NCBI GenBank assembly: GCA_017960525.1
Contig: JAGCZA010000027.1
Span: 1-64,000, forward strand
Source of the DNA: Prevotella sp.
GTDB taxonomy: Bacteria; Bacteroidota; Bacteroidia; Bacteroidales; Bacteroidaceae
Length of the DNA: 64,000 bases
Reading direction: 5' to 3'
The number at the start of each line of letters is the position of its first letter. The first letter of the stretch is position 1. A program made the position numbers and the translations under genes. This document shows positions 25,645-34,289 of this stretch, in pieces. A model generated the notes under the pieces. That model worked only from the letters and a program-made list of their open reading frames with translations, did not search any database and was not told the DNA's origin.

Positions 25645-26597
25645 TTCTCGGTTAGTCGTTTCAGGATTTTTATGGAATCTTGTTTGTCTTTCTCCAGTTG
25701 TCGGGCCAGTTCTTCAGCCGAGGCGAAAGAGCGCTCGTCGCGCAGCCGCGCCATCAGTCGGATACTGATGGGCTGGTCGTAGAAGTCGCCCGTGGTATCA
25801 AATATATTGGTCTCCAGCGTCTGTCTGCTGCCGTCGAAAGTGGGCCGCGTGCCAATGTTGGTCATTCCGTGCAGAAGATTGCCGTTGGAGGGTAATCCCT
25901 GACCAATGCTGACCATCACGGCGTAAGCCCCCTCACGCGGGATAAGTTTCTGCTCGTCGTCAGGCACCAGATTAGCCGTTGGGAAACCCATCGTGCGGCC
26001 AATCTGCTCGCCGTGGCCCACGCGCCCGCTGATAGTGTAGGGATAGCCCAGACAGCGGTTGGCCTCTTCCACTTTTCCCTCATCCAGGAGGCGACGGATA
26101 CAAGAACTGCTAATGCGGATGCTGTCGTCGCTAAAAGGGTCGCACCCCACCACCTCCATACCCATCGCCTTGCCATAATGCACATAGTCGGCAAAGTCCT
26201 CCTCACGATTGTGGCCGAAACGGTTGTCGTAGCCCGTGAGCAACATCTTCACCCCCAGACGCTCCATCAGAATCCGACCCATAAACTCGCGGGCCGACAG
26301 CTTGGCCATCGCTTCATCGAACCTGAGCACCACCAGCGTGTCGATGCCCGTCTGAGAGAACCGTCCGCACTTCTCGTCAAGTGTGGATAGCAGACGCGGC
26401 TGCCACGACGACTGAACAACCTGCCGAGGGTGGCAGTCGAAGGTGACCACCATTGTGCGGAGTCCGCGCTTTGCCGCCTCATCTTTCAGTCGGTTGACAA
26501 GATAGCAGTGCCCCCGGTGCACGCCGTCAAAAAAACCGACGGTAGCCGCGTAGCCGTCCTCCAATTGCGCACAGTCTGGATAGTATATCGTCCTCAT
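25641..26597 (-). CDS. ribF: Bifunctional riboflavin kinase / FAD synthetase
   Basis: Makes FMN and FAD. 318 residues from the ATG at 26597 (MRTIYYPDC); an upstream in-frame start at 26675 would overrun the promoter. The N-terminal nucleotidyltransferase motif is VGFFDGVHRGH, with SSSCIRRLL near 180; the C-terminal kinase domain has HGEQIGRTMGFPTANL and TFDGSRQTLETNIFD. Cytosolic. It is followed by the CPBP protease with a 4-bp overlap. Confidence 0.93.
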   Translation of the reverse strand: MRTIYYPDCAQLEDGYAATVGFFDGVHRGHCYLVNRLKDEAAKRGLRTMVVTFDCHPRQVVQSSWQPRLLSTLDEKCGRFSQTGIDTLVVLRFDEAMAKLSAREFMGRILMERLGVKMLLTGYDNRFGHNREEDFADYVHYGKAMGMEVVGCDPFSDDSIRISSSCIRRLLDEGKVEEANRCLGYPYTISGRVGHGEQIGRTMGFPTANLVPDDEQKLIPREGAYAVMVSIGQGLPSNGNLLHGMTNIGTRPTFDGSRQTLETNIFDTTGDFYDQPISIRLMARLRDERSFASAEELARQLEKDKQDSIKILKRLTEK

Positions 26598-26619
26598 AGG
26601 GATAACACTTATTTTCTTG

Positions 26620-26651
26620 CAAAAGTATGAGTTTTTCCCAAAATCCACAAA
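26620..26651 (-). promoter_or_regulatory. Promoter of the ribF operon
   Basis: Minus strand TTTG (26648-26651), 20 nt, TACTTTTG (26620-26627), exact consensus, 23 bp before the ribF ATG. This supports the shorter ribF start. Confidence 0.82.
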
Positions 26652-26702
26652 TATTTCCGCCTTTTTCTTTACCATTTTCAGAAATATTCGTACTTCTGAT
26701 GC

Positions 26703-28838
26703 TCATTGTATTTTGAGGCAAAGAATAGTCAAGTCGTCACTCTGGTCAGCGTTACCCACATGGGAAGCGACATCGCTGAGTATCATATTGACGGTAGACT
26801 CTGCACGGACAAACTGGTCTTTGCCCATCAAATGGAGCAGACGTTCTTCTCCATGCTGCTGCTGCTCTTCATTTTCTGCCTCTGTCAGACCATCGGTATA
26901 GATGAGCAGCGTATGGCCCTTGATGTTGTCGATGCTCTCGCCTACATAGTCCAACTCAGGCCAGAGGCCGACGGGGGCATTGGGCTCCATATTGATGTAG
27001 CGCGCACGGCTGGCATCTCCTGGCTTCAGCTGGTTGTTGACGATGAGAGGCGGGTTATGTCCGGCATTACAGAAGTCCATACGACCTGTTTCAAGATCTA
27101 TTTCGGCTATGAACATTGTTACGAAAATGCTGCTCTCATTATCGGAAGAGAGCGTACTGTTGATACGTGAGACGATGTGAACAGGCGTAACCCCCTCCTT
27201 GGCCACACTACGGAAGAGATTGACGGCCACGGCCATCGTCATGGAAGCCGGCACGCCTTTGCCAGCGACATCGCCCACACAAACGTATAGTTTCTTGTCC
27301 TTCAGGAAGAAGTCGTAGAGGTCGCCGCCCACCTCCTTTGCGGGTGTCATGGAGGCAAAGAGATCAATGCCCAGTTCCTTTGGGAAGGCGTCGAACACAT
27401 GTGGCACCATTCCCATCTGTATCTCACGTGCGATGCGTAGTTCGCTTTCTATGCGTTCCTTGGCGGCAGTGGTCTGTTCCAGCCGGTTGTAGGCATCCTC
27501 TAGTTTGCCGTAGGCCGTTTCGATTTCTTTCGAGTGCTTGTTGCGGCGATGCAAGATAAAGGCCAGCGAGGCAATGACCAGGGCGGCGATAATGGCCAGC
27601 ATGGTCATAAACACGTGGTGTGCGTGCTCTGTTTGTTTCTGGGCTTCCATCTTTGAGGCCCACTCGCTGAGCTGCAAGTCTTTGTTGTAGCGGTCAAGAC
27701 TGTCGTTTTCCCGCTGAACGACAGCATTTTCTAATTCTATCTCACGATTGCGGAGTTCTATGCTTTGTTTGTCCAACGAGAGGTTCAGGGCCTCTTCCTC
27801 TAAACGTCGCTGCTCCAGTTCGTCGGTGATATGCTCCAATTCCAGCTGTTGGTTCTTCAGCTTCAGGTCCTTAGCCTCGTTCTCCGCCCGTGCAGCATCT
27901 AGGGCCAGTGAGTGGTTCAGCGCAATATTGCGCACCTCTACAGAATTGATAGAGTCGCTATACCTCTTGAATTTCAACACTAAGTTGCAAGCCTCTTCCC
28001 ATCGCCCCAGCCTTCTGTAAGCCTCTGAAGTCAAAAACAACCGGTCCAGCGGACTGCTCATACTCTGAGCCAGCTCCAGCATTTTCTCGTAGTCGCCGTT
28101 GAGATCGGCATGATAGACATCCACTCTCCTGCTCAGGTTCATGGACGCTCCTGTCTCCTGTATTGCCCTTTGAAGGTCTGCATAATAGCGATTGAACTCC
28201 TCCTTGTCACCCCCGCCAATGGTGGCTGCCATACACTTATAGCCCAAGGCTTGTACACGCTGTTCCGGAAGGAGACCGGGCTGTTGGAGCGTCTTTTCTG
28301 CCATCTCAAGCACTTTATCCTTCTTTTTCCTGTTGTAATAGATTTTTGCCAGTTGGAGGTAAGCGGGGGCAATGTTGTGATTGGGCAGAAACTGTTCTTT
28401 ATAACTGATGCATCGAAGGAACAGCTCCTCGGCCTCATTCTCCATCTGAAGGCTGCTAAATAACTGAGCATTGGTCTGTGTTGATAGTAAAAGACCGTAT
28501 TTGCTGTCGTTCTTACGGGCAAATTCCGACATCTCCTTGACAGTTTCAAGAGCCTGGTCACGTTTACCATTATACGAGAGTATGGTGGCCTGGTTTGCCC
28601 ATGCCCTATAGAGCAGGTCCTCATTATTGGTTTGCTTTGAGAGCTCTATCAACTTATTGGTGACCTGTATGAATTGCTGAAGGGAATCGCGCTTGTTAAA
28701 CAAACGGTACATATCTTTCCTCAGCTGCTCTATGTCAGAAGTATTCTCCTGGGCTGTCGCTGTCAGCGGCAACCACAGGAGGCAAAGGCTTACCATCCAC
28801 TTGCAATACTTGAGCCAATATTGAAGCATTGTTATCAT
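26703..28838 (-). CDS. SpoIIE-type PP2C phosphatase with periplasmic repeats and coiled coil
   Basis: Signalling protein of 711 residues. Signal sequence (WMVSLCLLWLPLTATAQ), about 270 residues of TPR-like helical repeats, a long coiled coil (about 300-400, rich in E, Q and L), one membrane helix (VFMTMLAIIAALVIASLAFIL, about 410-430), then a cytoplasmic PP2C/SpoIIE phosphatase. Phosphatase motifs: VGGDLYDFF, GDVAGKGVPASM, NAGHNPPLI, YTDGLTEAEN and DDLTILCLK. Such proteins usually dephosphorylate an anti-sigma-factor antagonist, but no partner-switch genes lie nearby. Confidence 0.9.
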   Translation of the reverse strand: MITMLQYWLKYCKWMVSLCLLWLPLTATAQENTSDIEQLRKDMYRLFNKRDSLQQFIQVTNKLIELSKQTNNEDLLYRAWANQATILSYNGKRDQALETVKEMSEFARKNDSKYGLLLSTQTNAQLFSSLQMENEAEELFLRCISYKEQFLPNHNIAPAYLQLAKIYYNRKKKDKVLEMAEKTLQQPGLLPEQRVQALGYKCMAATIGGGDKEEFNRYYADLQRAIQETGASMNLSRRVDVYHADLNGDYEKMLELAQSMSSPLDRLFLTSEAYRRLGRWEEACNLVLKFKRYSDSINSVEVRNIALNHSLALDAARAENEAKDLKLKNQQLELEHITDELEQRRLEEEALNLSLDKQSIELRNREIELENAVVQRENDSLDRYNKDLQLSEWASKMEAQKQTEHAHHVFMTMLAIIAALVIASLAFILHRRNKHSKEIETAYGKLEDAYNRLEQTTAAKERIESELRIAREIQMGMVPHVFDAFPKELGIDLFASMTPAKEVGGDLYDFFLKDKKLYVCVGDVAGKGVPASMTMAVAVNLFRSVAKEGVTPVHIVSRINSTLSSDNESSIFVTMFIAEIDLETGRMDFCNAGHNPPLIVNNQLKPGDASRARYINMEPNAPVGLWPELDYVGESIDNIKGHTLLIYTDGLTEAENEEQQQHGEERLLHLMGKDQFVRAESTVNMILSDVASHVGNADQSDDLTILCLKIQ

Positions 28839-29141
28839 CCCAACGACAATGAACTTTTTTACAGAAATTAGGATCCGCTCATATGGTTTGTATTTTCGAG
28901 GGCAAAGTTACAGCTTTTTTCCGAGATTCCTCATTTCGCGGCGATTTTTTTTCCAAATCCTGTATTTTTTCCATCCGTGCGGTAAAATCTGCAACTGTGA
29001 TGCAACGAAACAGTCGGATTGATAATCTTATCTTTTTCACAGCCTGAGGGCGAAAAAGGTAATGATGCGCCATTTGATGTTGTGTAAAGCGAGGTTCTCC
29101 TCGTGGCCGGTGTTGTTGATGCAGGTAAAATCAAGTCCTAT

Positions 29142-29226
29142 AGTTTGGTTCGTCCAAACTACCAGTTTGCTCCGTCCAAACTATGACTTTGGTTCGTCCA
29201 AACTATGACTTTGGTTCGTCCAAACT
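29142..29226. repeat. 22-nt-period palindrome array, copy 4 (four units)
   Basis: Units 29142-29160, 29164-29182, 29186-29204 and 29208-29226 with 3-nt spacers. The second unit is the GCTCCGTC variant; units 3 and 4 plus spacer are identical, suggesting recent unit duplication. Confidence 0.92.
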
Positions 29227-29271
29227 TTTAGACTACCCTAATGGCCTATTTGGGTTTAATCATATAAGACT

Positions 29272-29320
29272 TATCACCCCGACAGCCCGCCTTTTGTGCA
29301 AAAGGGCTGCCGGGGTGATA
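29272..29320 (-). terminator. Hairpin terminator of the large secreted protein
   Basis: TATCACCCC/GGGGTGATA outer stem with an inner GCAGCCC-TTTTG/CAAAA-GGGC type pairing, 34 bp after the stop codon on the minus strand. The following T-run is weak. Confidence 0.6.
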
Positions 29321-29353
29321 GGAAAGGGGATTATGTTCTTTTAGTAAGCTGTA

Positions 29354-32300
29354 TTATTTGATAAACTTTTTTCCATTCTCAATAAAGACTCCCTTGGCAG
29401 CCGGAGTAGTGATCTGTCTGCCCTGCAGGTCGAAGTAGCGGCAAGTGCCGTCGTCTTCGATGGCGACGATGGTGGGCTGGATATCGGTAGTGGCGCCATC
29501 GATGTAGGGGATGTTGCCCTCGTAGTCCAGATTATCGTAGTTCACGTTCTCGCCTGTGCTGGTGCCCTGCTGGTCGCTCACCTGGAACATGGTCTTATAG
29601 GTTCCGGGAAGGGCAGCGGCGCCCTTGCGTGATTCAACGGGGGCGATGTTGAGAGGATCGGCCTTGAAATAGCCTCGGAAGGCAGCCAGAGAGTGCTGCT
29701 CCACGCCATCCTCCGAACGGAAGCGTGCCCAGGTGCCGTCGTCTCGCAAACCGTAGATGTTCATCTCGTCGGCCTCCAGGTCGGAAATGCTGCGGAAGTT
29801 GGCCAGCCATTTTCCTTCGGGCGTGTACTTGTCTTCAAAGTACCAGTCCTCGAAACTGTTCACCACGTTCTGGTCGTCGTCAACAATGGTACTTTTCAGC
29901 GTGACGCCGGCGGCGCTCAGATTGATCTGTCCCTTGAGGACCATAACGAGATACGCCCTGCCGGCTTGCATAAGGTTGGGATTGTCGCTGCCGTCCGGCA
30001 GGAAGATGAACTGCTTGTAGTATTCCTCCTTGAAAGCCAGGCGGAAGATTTTGGCCAGGTCGGCCTCGTAATAGTCAGTAAAGTCGTAGTCGTAGGGCAG
30101 GCTGACGATAAAGGCGCGTGGAGCCCATGTGCCGTCGCTCTGCTGGGAGGCAGAGAGGGTGCGGTCATAACTGACGTTGACGGTCTGGCCGTCGTACTTC
30201 TCGAACACGTCGGCATTGCTGTCGTCGTTTCCATCGGAGAGAACTACCGACTGGATGGGCTTGCGGAAGCCGTAGAAGTTGTCGAGCGAAGCACTCGGCG
30301 AGGTGAAGCGCAACTGATAGACGCCTGAGTAGGGAGCCACGAAATAGACGTAGCCGCTCTGTATAAAGGTGTCGTAGTAGATCCAGTTGTCGTCGTCGGG
30401 AGCAACAGAACCGCTGGCATCGACCTTATAGAACACGTTGAGTTGGCCGCTGGCGCCGCCGCCCATGAACATACCCATCATGGCCATCAAACCGCCACCG
30501 CCCAACTCGGCCTCGAAGCGCAGCACGTCGCCCTTCTTGGCCTGCAGACGCGGGGTGATGAGTTCGTAGGCATCAGAACTTGTGGTGACCATCCACGTCT
30601 TGGGAGCAGCGTCGCCGCCTCCCATCATACCGCTAAACATATCCATCAGGCCACCGCCGCTACTGGGCTGTTTGACCTCCCAGCCGGTGGTCTCCCAGCC
30701 AGCGGGCAGGTCTATGGGCTGTGTCTCGTCTTCTCGCAGGAATTCCGGCTCGAAGTCCTCCGTCCAGGCGTCAGCATAGGTGCTATAGGCCGTGAGCGGG
30801 TAAATGAGGGGATTGAGGGCAGAGGTCGTCGGTACGAAGGTGACGGCTCCCTGGTGTGTGCCCAACGACTGCTCGTCGAAGAGATAGGTGACGTTGATGT
30901 AGGCGGTGTCGCTGGCATTGACGGCAAACTCATTGGCACTGAGGGCGAAGGTGGTCTCGTCGGTAGAGACAATGGCGCCCTGCAAACTTCCCGTACCCGT
31001 ATTGACCACGGCAAGCGTCTGGGTGCTGTTGGCCTGCTGCATACCGTAGTTGATAGCCCGGGCAGCGGTGTTGTTGTGGAGCACGTAGATGTCGGGGGCG
31101 TTCTCGTCGAGGTGGAATCCGGCGATGCTGTCAACGACGATGCTGTCGGATGCGCTGATGCGGAAGCGATACTCGCCGGGTTCGATATATCCCACCCAGA
31201 GCACTCTGTAAGCAGAGTCGAGGGGTTCGGTGAACTCCTTCACTTTCTCCCACTTGTTGCTGCCATAGACCGACTTCTCAACGACGACAGACGAACCGCC
31301 ACCGCCGAACATGGCGCCCATGTCAAAACCTCCACCGCCGCTGCCACTCTTGGCAGAGAAGAGCAGCACCTCGTTGATGCTCTCAACCTTGAGGGGCGGG
31401 GTCATCAGGAACGACGACGAACCGCCGCCGAACATAGCGCCCATGCCGTCGTCGGCACTAGTAGTTGCCACGCTATCGCGGAACTCCCATCCCTCGGTGA
31501 AGAAGCCCTTAGGCTGGGCGTTGGCGTTGAAGTCCTCCATCCATACGTCGGGCTGGGTGATAACACCTGTAGCATACAATGTCTTGCCCCATACGCGCTC
31601 GTCGACAGGGCTGAACGTGATTTGCGCCTCGTTCTTGCCAGGCTGACCAGCAGCGACGTTGAAAGTGATGGCGACGTCGAGCGAGTCGGCAGCAGCCACC
31701 TCCAATTGGCCTGGACTCACGGAGAACAGGGCTGCGTCGTCGGAAGTGATGTCCACCTTCAGCGTGCCTGTGGCCGTATTGATAATGGTGAGCGTGCGGG
31801 TGCTGTCCTCCTCGCAGAGGCTGAAGTCGATATGATTGGCTCGGGCATCGTTCTCAATGATGTAGATGTCGGGGGCCTCGTTATCGATGTGCAATCCGGC
31901 CACGCTGTCAATCAGCACGGTGCCAGCAGCCTTGAAGCGGAAACGGTATTCACCGGCAGGCGTGTTGGCAATGGTAAACGTCTTATAGATGGTGTCGAGT
32001 TCGGTGGTGAAGTCGGCCACACGCACCCACTGGTTACGGCTGTACACCGAGCGCTCCACGACAAAAGTGGAGTCGCTGGAGCCGAAACTGAAACTCATGC
32101 CAGAGTCGTCGGACTTGCCTTTCTTCGCGAAGATTATCAGCGTCTCGCCCTCGTTGACGACCAGGGGAGGCGTAAGCAGATAGTTGTCTTCGCCGCCGCC
32201 ACCCATAAAAGATTCCATGAGCGAACTTGGGTCGAAGCCTCCCTCGCTGTTCATCATTGCTTCAAGGTCGAAGCCAGAAGAGGATGACTCGGTCTTAATC

Positions 32301-32458
32301 ACACCTGTACTGTCAACTGACCAGCCTTCTGTGAACCAGCCGTAGGGCAGTTTGTTGTCGTTGAACCGCTCGTCCATCTGTTCGGCAGCGACAGACTGAG
32401 CCTGCATACTTACCCCCACAAACAGGAGCAACATAGAAAAGAGTAATTTCTTTTTCAT
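29354..32458 (-). CDS. Large secreted multi-domain protein with C-terminal sorting motif
   Basis: 1034 residues. Signal peptide MKKKLLFSMLLLFVGVSMQAQ. Three jelly-roll (choice-of-anchor type) domains follow, each with ERFNDN/EDFNANA/EDFEPE, a LLTPPL..LITPRL strand and a Gly/Met-rich insert (for example MGAMFGGGGSS), alternating with immunoglobulin-like segments (TLTIINTATGTLKVDI, TLAVVNTGTGSLQGAI). The end reads YFDLQGRQITTPAAKGVFIENGKKFIK over two short motifs, the Prevotella-style C-terminal element suggestive of type IX secretion. Function unknown; likely a cell-surface or secreted adhesin/binding protein. The Gly/Met-rich inserts in the domains are odd. Confidence 0.75.
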   Translation of the reverse strand: MKKKLLFSMLLLFVGVSMQAQSVAAEQMDERFNDNKLPYGWFTEGWSVDSTGVIKTESSSSGFDLEAMMNSEGGFDPSSLMESFMGGGGEDNYLLTPPLVVNEGETLIIFAKKGKSDDSGMSFSFGSSDSTFVVERSVYSRNQWVRVADFTTELDTIYKTFTIANTPAGEYRFRFKAAGTVLIDSVAGLHIDNEAPDIYIIENDARANHIDFSLCEEDSTRTLTIINTATGTLKVDITSDDAALFSVSPGQLEVAAADSLDVAITFNVAAGQPGKNEAQITFSPVDERVWGKTLYATGVITQPDVWMEDFNANAQPKGFFTEGWEFRDSVATTSADDGMGAMFGGGSSSFLMTPPLKVESINEVLLFSAKSGSGGGGFDMGAMFGGGGSSVVVEKSVYGSNKWEKVKEFTEPLDSAYRVLWVGYIEPGEYRFRISASDSIVVDSIAGFHLDENAPDIYVLHNNTAARAINYGMQQANSTQTLAVVNTGTGSLQGAIVSTDETTFALSANEFAVNASDTAYINVTYLFDEQSLGTHQGAVTFVPTTSALNPLIYPLTAYSTYADAWTEDFEPEFLREDETQPIDLPAGWETTGWEVKQPSSGGGLMDMFSGMMGGGDAAPKTWMVTTSSDAYELITPRLQAKKGDVLRFEAELGGGGLMAMMGMFMGGGASGQLNVFYKVDASGSVAPDDDNWIYYDTFIQSGYVYFVAPYSGVYQLRFTSPSASLDNFYGFRKPIQSVVLSDGNDDSNADVFEKYDGQTVNVSYDRTLSASQQSDGTWAPRAFIVSLPYDYDFTDYYEADLAKIFRLAFKEEYYKQFIFLPDGSDNPNLMQAGRAYLVMVLKGQINLSAAGVTLKSTIVDDDQNVVNSFEDWYFEDKYTPEGKWLANFRSISDLEADEMNIYGLRDDGTWARFRSEDGVEQHSLAAFRGYFKADPLNIAPVESRKGAAALPGTYKTMFQVSDQQGTSTGENVNYDNLDYEGNIPYIDGATTDIQPTIVAIEDDGTCRYFDLQGRQITTPAAKGVFIENGKKFIK

Positions 32459-32495
32459 AAATGATTAGTTTAGTTGTTAATAATATTTTTAGGCA

Positions 32496-32503
32496 CAAAA
32501 GTA
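32496..32503 (-). promoter_or_regulatory. -7 box of the large secreted protein gene
   Basis: TACTTTTG on the minus strand 38 bp before the ATG. No clear -33 element. Confidence 0.4.
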
Positions 32504-32567
32504 CTGTGTTTTGCACATCCACACACTAACAATTTAGGTGTATTTTATGGCAAAAAGTCGCCTTTTA

Positions 32568-32598
32568 CTTGCGCAATCACTAAAAAGTAGTATATTTG
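32568..32598 (+). promoter_or_regulatory. Promoter of the AraC-family regulator
   Basis: CTTG (32568-32571, one mismatch), 19 nt, TATATTTG (32591-32598). The leader is about 90 nt. Confidence 0.55.
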
Positions 32599-32692
32599 CA
32601 GACAAATTGCACTTCTGAACCGCCACAATGGGGTAGTTCCCGTGTCTGCCCTGCAAGATTCACTGCAACACTAACACAAGAATTCTATATTA

Positions 32693-33547
32693 ATGCCGAC
32701 CTCTAACGAACCGCTGCTCCAGTCCATTGAGCAATCAGACATTCTGATTGTTCGCAAGATGCAACACTTATTCAACTTCAACGAAGATTTCGTGTTCCCA
32801 CACACCATCTTGACACTCATTCTGAGTGGCAGCGCACGCGCCATGTACGACATGCGGGTCATTACCCATCAAAAAAACGACCTGACCATCATCCTCCCTG
32901 GCCATATTATGCATCCGATGGATTGTACCGACGACTTCACCTACGCCCTGCTGTTCATCTCGCCGAAGATGCTCGACGACCTCCGCTTCCACATCTTCAG
33001 CCACGACCACGAGAAATTCAACTATGCCCCCATTTGTTCGCTGACCGACGGGCAGGCCGCACACCTGCTCAACATCGTGGACCAACTTGTCGTCATCGCC
33101 AACCACACCGAGAAGGAACTGCCCCATCGCTATCAGACCCTGTTGGCGCAACTCGCCGTGGGCTATGAGTTTCTCAATTACTACCGCCGCGACCAGGACC
33201 GGCAATGGGCAGAGAACCGCCATGCGGACATCTTCAACCGCTTCTGCGACCTGGTGGTGAAGCACTATCGGGAGTCGCGGGAGGTCAAATACTATGCCGA
33301 TTTGCTGAACCTCACCCCTAAGTATCTCAGCAAAGTCATTCGCACAGCCACCAACGGCCTCTCGCCTGTCAAATGGATTGAGCAATACGTGACAACACAG
33401 GCCAAGCACCTCATCGAGGCACGCCCCACACAGACACTCCAGGAGACGGCCTATATGCTTGGCTTCACCGAACCCACATCCTTCTACCGCTATTTCAAGC
33501 GCACTACTGGCATAACAGCAAAACAATACCGCGACAGCAGGTTTTGA
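32693..33547 (+). CDS. AraC-family transcriptional regulator
   Basis: 284 residues. An N-terminal cupin-like sensor domain (about 20-170, with LTIILPGHIMHPM) precedes a C-terminal AraC DNA-binding domain (about 190-284) with two helix-turn-helices: the first in VKYYADLLNLTPKYLSKVIR, the second in LQETAYMLGFTEPTSFYRYF, followed by KRTTGITAKQYR. Cytoplasmic. Divergent from the large secreted protein gene, which is a plausible target by position only. Ligand unknown. Confidence 0.9.
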   Translation: MPTSNEPLLQSIEQSDILIVRKMQHLFNFNEDFVFPHTILTLILSGSARAMYDMRVITHQKNDLTIILPGHIMHPMDCTDDFTYALLFISPKMLDDLRFHIFSHDHEKFNYAPICSLTDGQAAHLLNIVDQLVVIANHTEKELPHRYQTLLAQLAVGYEFLNYYRRDQDRQWAENRHADIFNRFCDLVVKHYRESREVKYYADLLNLTPKYLSKVIRTATNGLSPVKWIEQYVTTQAKHLIEARPTQTLQETAYMLGFTEPTSFYRYFKRTTGITAKQYRDSRF

Positions 33548-33610
33548 GGCCAGAATCTCCCAGAATGGTTAAATATGATTTAAAAAGTGCGGAGTTATGA
33601 ACCTTTTTCG

Positions 33611-33618
33611 TACCTTTG
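33611..33618 (+). promoter_or_regulatory. -7 box of the DUF4827-glmM operon
   Basis: TACCTTTG 31 bp before the ATG at 33642. No -33 TTTG at proper spacing. Confidence 0.5.
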
Positions 33619-33641
33619 CACCCTCTAAACAGTTAATCAAG

Positions 33642-34289
33642 ATGAGAAAGACTTTCAACCTGTTGCTGATTCTGGCCGGCGTGCTTGCGCTTTTCACCGC
33701 CTGCAACGACTACGAGACCTACGGCGACAAAAAAGAGAAAGAGCGCAATGCCATCAATGATTTTATTTCGAAAGAGGGCATTACTGTCATTTCCGAAAAC
33801 GATTTCCATAAGTATGGCGACGTGACAGACGAGGAGAAGAACGAGTTTGTCTATATGAACAACAGCGGTGTCTATATGCAGATAGTGCGCAAGGGCTGCG
33901 GCACGCCTATTCAGGACGGCGAGAGCACCACCCTTCTGGTGCGCTTTGTGGAGTTCTGCCTTATGGACACCTTAAACGTCTACAACGATTATTCGCCCTA
34001 CGACCCAGACTATATGAGCGTGAGCCGCAATGGCAACACCTACACGGCATCATTCACTCAGGGTCAATGGTGCTCTACCTATGGTTCCGGCTCCACCGCG
34101 ATGACATCGGTTCCTGCGGGGCTGCTGGTTCCTTTCCCCTATATCAACGTGGGGCGGCCCCGCACCGAGGATGACGAGATAGCCAAAGTGCGCCTCATCG
34201 TGCCCCACACACAGGGGCACACGATGGCCAGCAGCTATGTCTACCCTTACTATTATGAGATAACTTTTCAACGACAAATAGACTTATGA
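33642..34289 (+). CDS. DUF4827 lipoprotein
   Basis: 215 residues. Lipoprotein signal MRKTFNLLLILAGVLALFTAC with lipobox FTAC, then CNDYETYGDKKEKERNAINDF. The sequence resembles the Bacteroidetes DUF4827 family, which often sits beside glmM; FKBP-like topology has been suggested for relatives but I see no catalytic signature. I chose the ATG at 33642 because the signal peptide begins there and the -7 box precedes it. Its stop overlaps the glmM start (ATGA), so the two are coupled. Function unknown; likely cell envelope. Confidence 0.78.
   Translation: MRKTFNLLLILAGVLALFTACNDYETYGDKKEKERNAINDFISKEGITVISENDFHKYGDVTDEEKNEFVYMNNSGVYMQIVRKGCGTPIQDGESTTLLVRFVEFCLMDTLNVYNDYSPYDPDYMSVSRNGNTYTASFTQGQWCSTYGSGSTAMTSVPAGLLVPFPYINVGRPRTEDDEIAKVRLIVPHTQGHTMASSYVYPYYYEITFQRQIDL

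Larger units (their letters stand above)
28839..29353. other. 515-bp gap: possible coding remnant, palindrome array, terminator
   Basis: From the phosphatase side: a -7-like TAACTTTG on the minus strand (28903-28910), then an open minus-strand frame ending at 29037 whose last residues read DFTCINNTGHEENLALHN and KWRIITFFALRL; it looks like the C-terminus of a protein but has no start and runs back into the palindrome array. The array and a hairpin terminator fill the rest. I do not recognise the remnant. Confidence 0.45.

Noticed and set aside
29142..29226. CRISPR-like repeat
   Set aside because: Spacers are only 3 nt and nearly constant, so it is a palindrome array.
30443..32287. 614-residue open frame antisense to the large secreted protein gene
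   Set aside because: Composition is that of an antisense shadow (rich in H, G, V, E) and no domain is recognisable; the opposite strand has a signal peptide and clear domains.
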